Origin: Empedobacter tilapiae
GTDB lineage: Bacteria > Bacteroidota > Bacteroidia > Flavobacteriales > Weeksellaceae
Reading direction: 5' to 3'
Assembly: GCF_004785645.1 (NCBI RefSeq)
Contig: NZ_SRPE01000015.1
Span: 1-64,000, forward strand
DNA length: 64,000 nt
The translations under genes and the position numbers were made by a program. Below are positions 60,323-64,000 of the stretch, piece after piece (positions within the stretch are counted from its first letter, which is position 1; every line of letters begins with the position of its first letter). The notes beneath the pieces are model-generated. The model saw nothing but the letters and a program-made list of their open reading frames with translations. It was not told the origin of the DNA and made no database searches.

Positions 60323-60799
60323 ATGAAAAAATATGTATTCATTTTTGCATTATTCATCGTTGGATTTGCAAATGCACAAACAAATAAATTTGTCGATATT
60401 TACAACCAATTTCAGGATAAAAAGGGCGTTACAACGATTACTATAAACAAAGCAATGTTTAGTATGGTGGGAAGTATGACGGCAAATGATTCTGATTTGA
60501 AAGATTTGGACGGCTTGTTCAAAAAAATGAATTCAATCAAAATGATTATAATTGATAACACAAACAAAGATGCTAAAAGTCAAGTGAAATCTGCTTTTGA
60601 TAAAATGAAATTAGAGGAATTGATGTCAATAAATAAGGATGGAAGTAAAATTCGTTTTTTAACGGAAAATGCAAATGCGAAAATTTTTAAAAATGTATTG
60701 ATGAGCATTAATAGTGATGATCAACAAATGTACATGATTATGGATGGTGAAATTACGGCATCCGAAATGAACAAAATGGTAAAAGAATCTAATAAATAA
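60323..60799 (+). CDS. DUF4252 exported protein
   Basis: 158 aa. Signal peptide MKKYVFIFALFIVGFANAQ. The mature part has VTTITINKAMFSMV, IKMIIIDN and MYMIMDGEITASEMNKMV, all DUF4252 features. In Bacteroidota, proteins of this family often follow an ECF sigma and its anti-sigma, as here. Function not established. Confidence 0.88.
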   Translation: MKKYVFIFALFIVGFANAQTNKFVDIYNQFQDKKGVTTITINKAMFSMVGSMTANDSDLKDLDGLFKKMNSIKMIIIDNTNKDAKSQVKSAFDKMKLEELMSINKDGSKIRFLTENANAKIFKNVLMSINSDDQQMYMIMDGEITASEMNKMVKESNK

Positions 60800-60831
60800 T
60801 AAAAAAGCTGAGCAACGCTCAGCTTTTTTAT
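60800..60831. terminator. Bidirectional terminator
   Basis: A 12-bp stem AAAAAGCTGAGC with GCTCAGCTTTTT, between convergent genes. Confidence 0.87.
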
Positions 60832-61286
60832 TTCAATATTTTCTCATAACAAACACTCTCTTCTATATCTTTGTATTGATCGTAATTTTCGATTCTTGTG
60901 TAATCACATCGTTCATACAAAGCAATTGCTTCAGGTTGTTTCAATCCAGTTTCCAAAATACATCGTTCATAACTTAATTCGATTGCCCAATTTTCTAACT
61001 CATTCAGAACTTTTGCAGCAATTCTATTTCCTCTAAAATCAGGATTTACATACATTCTTTTCACTTCCATTGTTGTATCAGAATAATGTTTTATAGCGCC
61101 ACAACCAACAGGATTTTCGTTTAAATAGGCGATAGCAACGTGATTTATTTTATCAACTTTATTGAATTGCGAAAAGAAAGAATGAAATTCTCCATCTCTT
61201 ATCGCTAAATCTTTATCTAATTCTGTTACCAATTCTTGAAAATCTTTGTTAGAAGAATTTGTTCGAATTATTTTTACTAAATTCAT
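60828..61286 (-). CDS. GNAT family N-acetyltransferase
   Basis: 152 aa from the ATG at 61284-61286 (MNLVKIIRTNSS); a start six codons upstream is possible. Core motifs MEVKRMYVNPDFRGNRIAAK (acetyl-CoA loop) and CILETGLKQPEAIALYERCD. Similar to generic PaiA/YjgM-like acetyltransferases; substrate unknown. Confidence 0.85.
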   Translation of the reverse strand: MNLVKIIRTNSSNKDFQELVTELDKDLAIRDGEFHSFFSQFNKVDKINHVAIAYLNENPVGCGAIKHYSDTTMEVKRMYVNPDFRGNRIAAKVLNELENWAIELSYERCILETGLKQPEAIALYERCDYTRIENYDQYKDIEESVCYEKILK

Positions 61287-61332
61287 TTTATTGCTTTTCC
61301 TCAAATTTAATAAAACTTACGTTTTTGTAACA

Positions 61333-63699
61333 TTAAATTCTATTCTGCTCCGCTGTTTTTTGTGCTTGTTTCGCTTCTTTTACTTTTTGGTTTCCGAAAT
61401 TATATTTCAAATTCAACATAAAGTATTGCGTATCGCGATAATCTTTGAAATATTGATTTTGATTTGCGTATTTCGTAGAAATCGTATTGCGATCAGTTTT
61501 AAAAATATCATTGAAAACCAAACCAATTTCGAAACGTTTATCCCATATTTTTTTGTTTAAAATCAAATATGTATTTTGAGAAGAACTAATATTGAACGAA
61601 CCTTGAATTGCCTTTGAATTGTATTGATATCCAGCCGAAATATTAAATGTTTTTGCTTTGTCTAAATCCAATTGCGTGCTCAATGAAAGGTGATAAAAAA
61701 AGACATCGTTTTTGTATTGCAAATTATCTGGACCAAAATAATAGTTTTGATTATATTCTCCCATCGCAAATAAATTCAGTTTCCACCACGATTTTAGATT
61801 GAAATTTTTCGAAAGATTTGCTCCAAAAGCTTCTCCATTTTTGATGTTAGTAAAATGATAAACCGTTTCAAAAGTTTCAGGATTTTGAATAGAAATTTCC
61901 ATCGCAGGATTTTTCTCGTATCGATAATAGGCTTCGAAATTCCAATCTTTCAAGGTGTACGATAAACTCAAATTGTGAATAATCGTAGAAATCGCATTGG
62001 CATCGCCTTGAAAATAAGAAAACAGATTGTAATATGATTTTGAAGGATTCAAGAAATTATAATTAGGTCGATCAATTCTTTTTCCATAATTCAAACCAAT
62101 TTGTCCAGCATTTTCAAAATTATACATGACGTATAAAGTTGGAAAAAGATCGGTATTTGTTCGTTTATTTTGGCTAATTGGATTATCAGAAATCGTATTT
62201 ATAAGAGCTGTTTCAGATCTCAAACCAGCTTTTGCTTCCCATTTTTTCCATTTGTAATTTCCAGAAATATATAAAGCAAAAATCTGTTCTTTATAATCAA
62301 AAATATTACTTTTTTCGGGTTGATATTCGATTTGATTTTGGATTGATTCAAAGAAATCCAAATCATTATCATTCTTTACAAAACTATATTTTGCTCCAGC
62401 TTCCAAGCCGAAATTTTCATTAGTGAAACTATAATCAATTTGTGTAGAATATAGATTCAATTTCTGAAGTGCAGCACTCAAAAAACGATTTTCTTCATAA
62501 GGTTTATCCTTGAAATTTAATTTTGTTAAAACATCTTGATTTTCTTTGTAATAACGGTGACTAAAATTGTTACTCCATGTCAAATTATTTTTCCCAAATT
62601 TTTTGTCATAAACTAAATACGTATTAAAATTATTTCCCGATTCTCGACGATTATTTTGTGTTTTGTAAAATGATTCAAGTTGATTATTCGTTGTATTGTA
62701 AATATTCGTCGGAACGTTATAATTTCCAATTGATGCAGGATTTCTTGAACCATTTATACCAAACTGAAAATTCTGTAAACTATCGATTGAATATTGAGAA
62801 GCAAAGTTGTAAATATGTTGTTGTTTTGCAACTGTTCGACGAATCATGTCGCTTTCCCAACGTGTTTGATCTTTTTCATAAGTTGTTACATCAAAATTTT
62901 TACGAACATATTTTCCATTCACAAAATAATAACTTCCTGTCAATTGCCATTTTTCTGTGTTGTAAGATTGCGAAGTTCCTATCATTCCTTTGCTATAAAT
63001 CGATTGATGATAGCGTGTCGCAATTTGCCCTTTGTAACCAGAAAGTACATTTTTTTTCATTTTAATGTTAATAATTGCACTTCCTGAAGCCTCATATTTT
63101 GCAGGCGGATTGGTAATGACTTCAACTGATGAAACCGTTGTACCATCTGTATTTTCTAATAACTGTTTCAAATCATCTTGCGACATTAATGTTTTTTTAT
63201 CATTAATTGTTACCAAAATTTGCGTATTTCCTCTTACACTTAATTGATCATTTTTCAATAGAACATTTGGCGTGTTTTTCACGATATCCCAAGCACTTAA
63301 ATTTTGCAAAGGCGTATTTTCGACATTAAACTCTATTCGATCAATTTTTCGTTTCAACAAAGGTTTTTGACTAGAAACAACAACATCTTTTAAGTTAATT
63401 GTTTCATCTTTTTGAAGTGTGATAATCAAAGAATTCTCTGAATTAGCTTGATATGTTTTTTCAAATTCTTGATAACCAAATTCTTTAATGTAAATTGTAA
63501 ATGATTGTGCTTGATGAAGCTCAAAATTGAATTCACCATTTTCGTTTGATTCAGTTATAATAGGATCTTGCAAATTAATTTCAACTTCAATCGAACTGTT
63601 TTTGATTGGTTGATTCTGTTCATCTATAATTTTTCCTGTAATGATTTGTGCGAAAATTAAATTTGGAAGTAATAGAAAAATTGTCATTAATATTTTCAT
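61333..63699 (-). CDS. TonB-receptor-like outer-membrane beta-barrel protein
   Basis: 788 aa. Signal peptide ending FAQ (about 18), a CarboxypepD_reg-like domain (19-95; GKIIDEQNQPIKNSSIEVE), a plug-like domain (about 105-225; DIVKNTPNVLLKN, LSVRGNTQILVTIND, SVEVITNPPAKYEASG) and a large barrel (OMP_b-brl_3 type). Likely takes up or senses an unknown ligand using TonB energy. The divergent neighbour is a sensor kinase, which suggests two-component control. Confidence 0.88.
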   Translation of the reverse strand: MKILMTIFLLLPNLIFAQIITGKIIDEQNQPIKNSSIEVEINLQDPIITESNENGEFNFELHQAQSFTIYIKEFGYQEFEKTYQANSENSLIITLQKDETINLKDVVVSSQKPLLKRKIDRIEFNVENTPLQNLSAWDIVKNTPNVLLKNDQLSVRGNTQILVTINDKKTLMSQDDLKQLLENTDGTTVSSVEVITNPPAKYEASGSAIINIKMKKNVLSGYKGQIATRYHQSIYSKGMIGTSQSYNTEKWQLTGSYYFVNGKYVRKNFDVTTYEKDQTRWESDMIRRTVAKQQHIYNFASQYSIDSLQNFQFGINGSRNPASIGNYNVPTNIYNTTNNQLESFYKTQNNRRESGNNFNTYLVYDKKFGKNNLTWSNNFSHRYYKENQDVLTKLNFKDKPYEENRFLSAALQKLNLYSTQIDYSFTNENFGLEAGAKYSFVKNDNDLDFFESIQNQIEYQPEKSNIFDYKEQIFALYISGNYKWKKWEAKAGLRSETALINTISDNPISQNKRTNTDLFPTLYVMYNFENAGQIGLNYGKRIDRPNYNFLNPSKSYYNLFSYFQGDANAISTIIHNLSLSYTLKDWNFEAYYRYEKNPAMEISIQNPETFETVYHFTNIKNGEAFGANLSKNFNLKSWWKLNLFAMGEYNQNYYFGPDNLQYKNDVFFYHLSLSTQLDLDKAKTFNISAGYQYNSKAIQGSFNISSSQNTYLILNKKIWDKRFEIGLVFNDIFKTDRNTISTKYANQNQYFKDYRDTQYFMLNLKYNFGNQKVKEAKQAQKTAEQNRI

Positions 63700-63744
63700 C
63701 GTTCAGATTTTTAACAAATCTCTTTCAAGTTTCGATTTTACTTG

Positions 63745-63772
63745 GTTAATGAACGGTTAACGATGAGTTAAT
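63745..63772. promoter_or_regulatory. Three direct GTTAA repeats at 11-bp spacing
   Basis: GTTAAT (63745), GTTAAC (63756) and GTTAAT (63767) start exactly 11 bp apart. This periodicity is typical of binding sites for OmpR/PhoB-type response regulators. The sites lie between the barrel gene and the kinase gene. Confidence 0.6.
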
Positions 63773-63797
63773 GTGTGATTTATGATGAAAAACAATG

Positions 63798-63805
63798 TAT
63801 TTTTG
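63798..63805 (+). promoter_or_regulatory. Minus-7 box TATTTTTG
   Basis: An exact TAnnTTTG match 16 bases before the ATG at 63822. Confidence 0.55.
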
Positions 63806-63821
63806 AACTGATGAAAAGCTT

Positions 63822-64000
63822 ATGAAATTATCTAAAAAACATTACACATTTATCTTCTCTTTTGCATTGATCGTCTTGGTATCATTACAAGTTTATTATA
63901 TCTATAATTCTTATCGATTGATTGAAAAAGATTTGAAAAAAGAGGCTCAAGAAATTGCAATGAAAGTGATGAATTCTATGTCAAAATATGAAACAGATTC
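63822..64000 (+). CDS. Membrane protein N-terminus, probable sensor histidine kinase (partial)
   Basis: 59 codons, open at the right edge of the window. MKLSKKHYTFIFSFALIVLV starts a membrane segment (about 8-27), followed by a charged helical region (SYRLIEKDLKKEAQEIAMKV) like the sensor part of a histidine kinase. No kinase domain is inside the window, so the name rests on topology and on the divergent receptor gene and GTTAA repeats. A four-codon ORF starting at 63811 precedes it. Confidence 0.5.
   Translation, partial: MKLSKKHYTFIFSFALIVLVSLQVYYIYNSYRLIEKDLKKEAQEIAMKVMNSMSKYETD

Overview
The window is AT-rich DNA (about 31% GC by eye) from a member of the Bacteroidota, almost certainly class Flavobacteriia and most like the Weeksellaceae (Empedobacter/Chryseobacterium side). 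The class rests on a type IX secretion sorting domain (11331-13481), TAnnTTTG minus-7 promoter boxes in front of many genes, BT_3928, DUF3667, DUF4252 and DUF4407 family proteins, a Bacteroidota-type arginine cluster and a TonB-linked outer-membrane beta-barrel protein. The genus is only a guess.

Layout. 1-490: the tail of an rRNA operon (5S and terminator), then 15 perfect copies of a TATTAAG heptamer and an odd, more GC-rich spacer. 490-6107: the one clearly accessory block. It holds a membrane M50 peptidase with a PqqD-like N-terminus, an overlapping class-1-isoprenoid-synthase-like gene, three tandem secreted paralogues on the other strand, and a previously unlisted 49-codon peptide gene (5547-5696, minus) that looks like a ribosomally made, modified peptide (RiPP) precursor. 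This is the best candidate for an undescribed system in the window. 6108-9009: an ECF sigma factor with a small membrane partner, then clpS, prmA and mnmD. 9090-18550: ilvE, a DUF4407 membrane protein, a secreted T9SS protein with BNR-type repeats, folP, DUF1599, a BT_3928 protein, an orphan oligopeptide-type permease and tpiA. 18757-26632: a secreted protein resembling an inactivated amidase, a WYL regulator, topB, and the exbB-exbD-exbD-tonB energy-transduction operon.

26926-37892 is an arginine and carbamoyl-phosphate cluster: argE and argB on minus; a GNAT acyltransferase, argR, argG, argC, argD, carA and carB on plus. The two arms diverge from back-to-back promoters. The plus arm has a 180-base leader that can fold into an enclosed multi-hairpin structure, and argR has a near-consensus ARG box at its own promoter. 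argF and argH are not in the window. 37982-58249 is mostly housekeeping and envelope: DUF3667, a TIMP/NTR-like protein, a TPR protein, tcdA, a TatD hydrolase, an MFS exporter, ansA, a coiled-coil secreted protein, a BON-LysM protein, an OmpA lipoprotein, a Na+/H+ antiporter, an AAA+ protein with damaged ATPase motifs, a META lipoprotein, pheT, dnaN, a small GNAT, carbonic anhydrase and a large AsmA-like protein. 58254-64000: an SDR oxidoreductase, a second ECF sigma/membrane partner/DUF4252 operon, a GNAT, an outer-membrane beta-barrel receptor, and the start of a likely sensor histidine kinase. Between the last two lie three GTTAA repeats at exact 11-bp spacing.

Terminators are plentiful and were read by eye as inverted repeats followed by T-runs. 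No tRNA, CRISPR array, insertion sequence or prophage was recognised. All functional names come from reading motifs in translated sequence; no database search was run.
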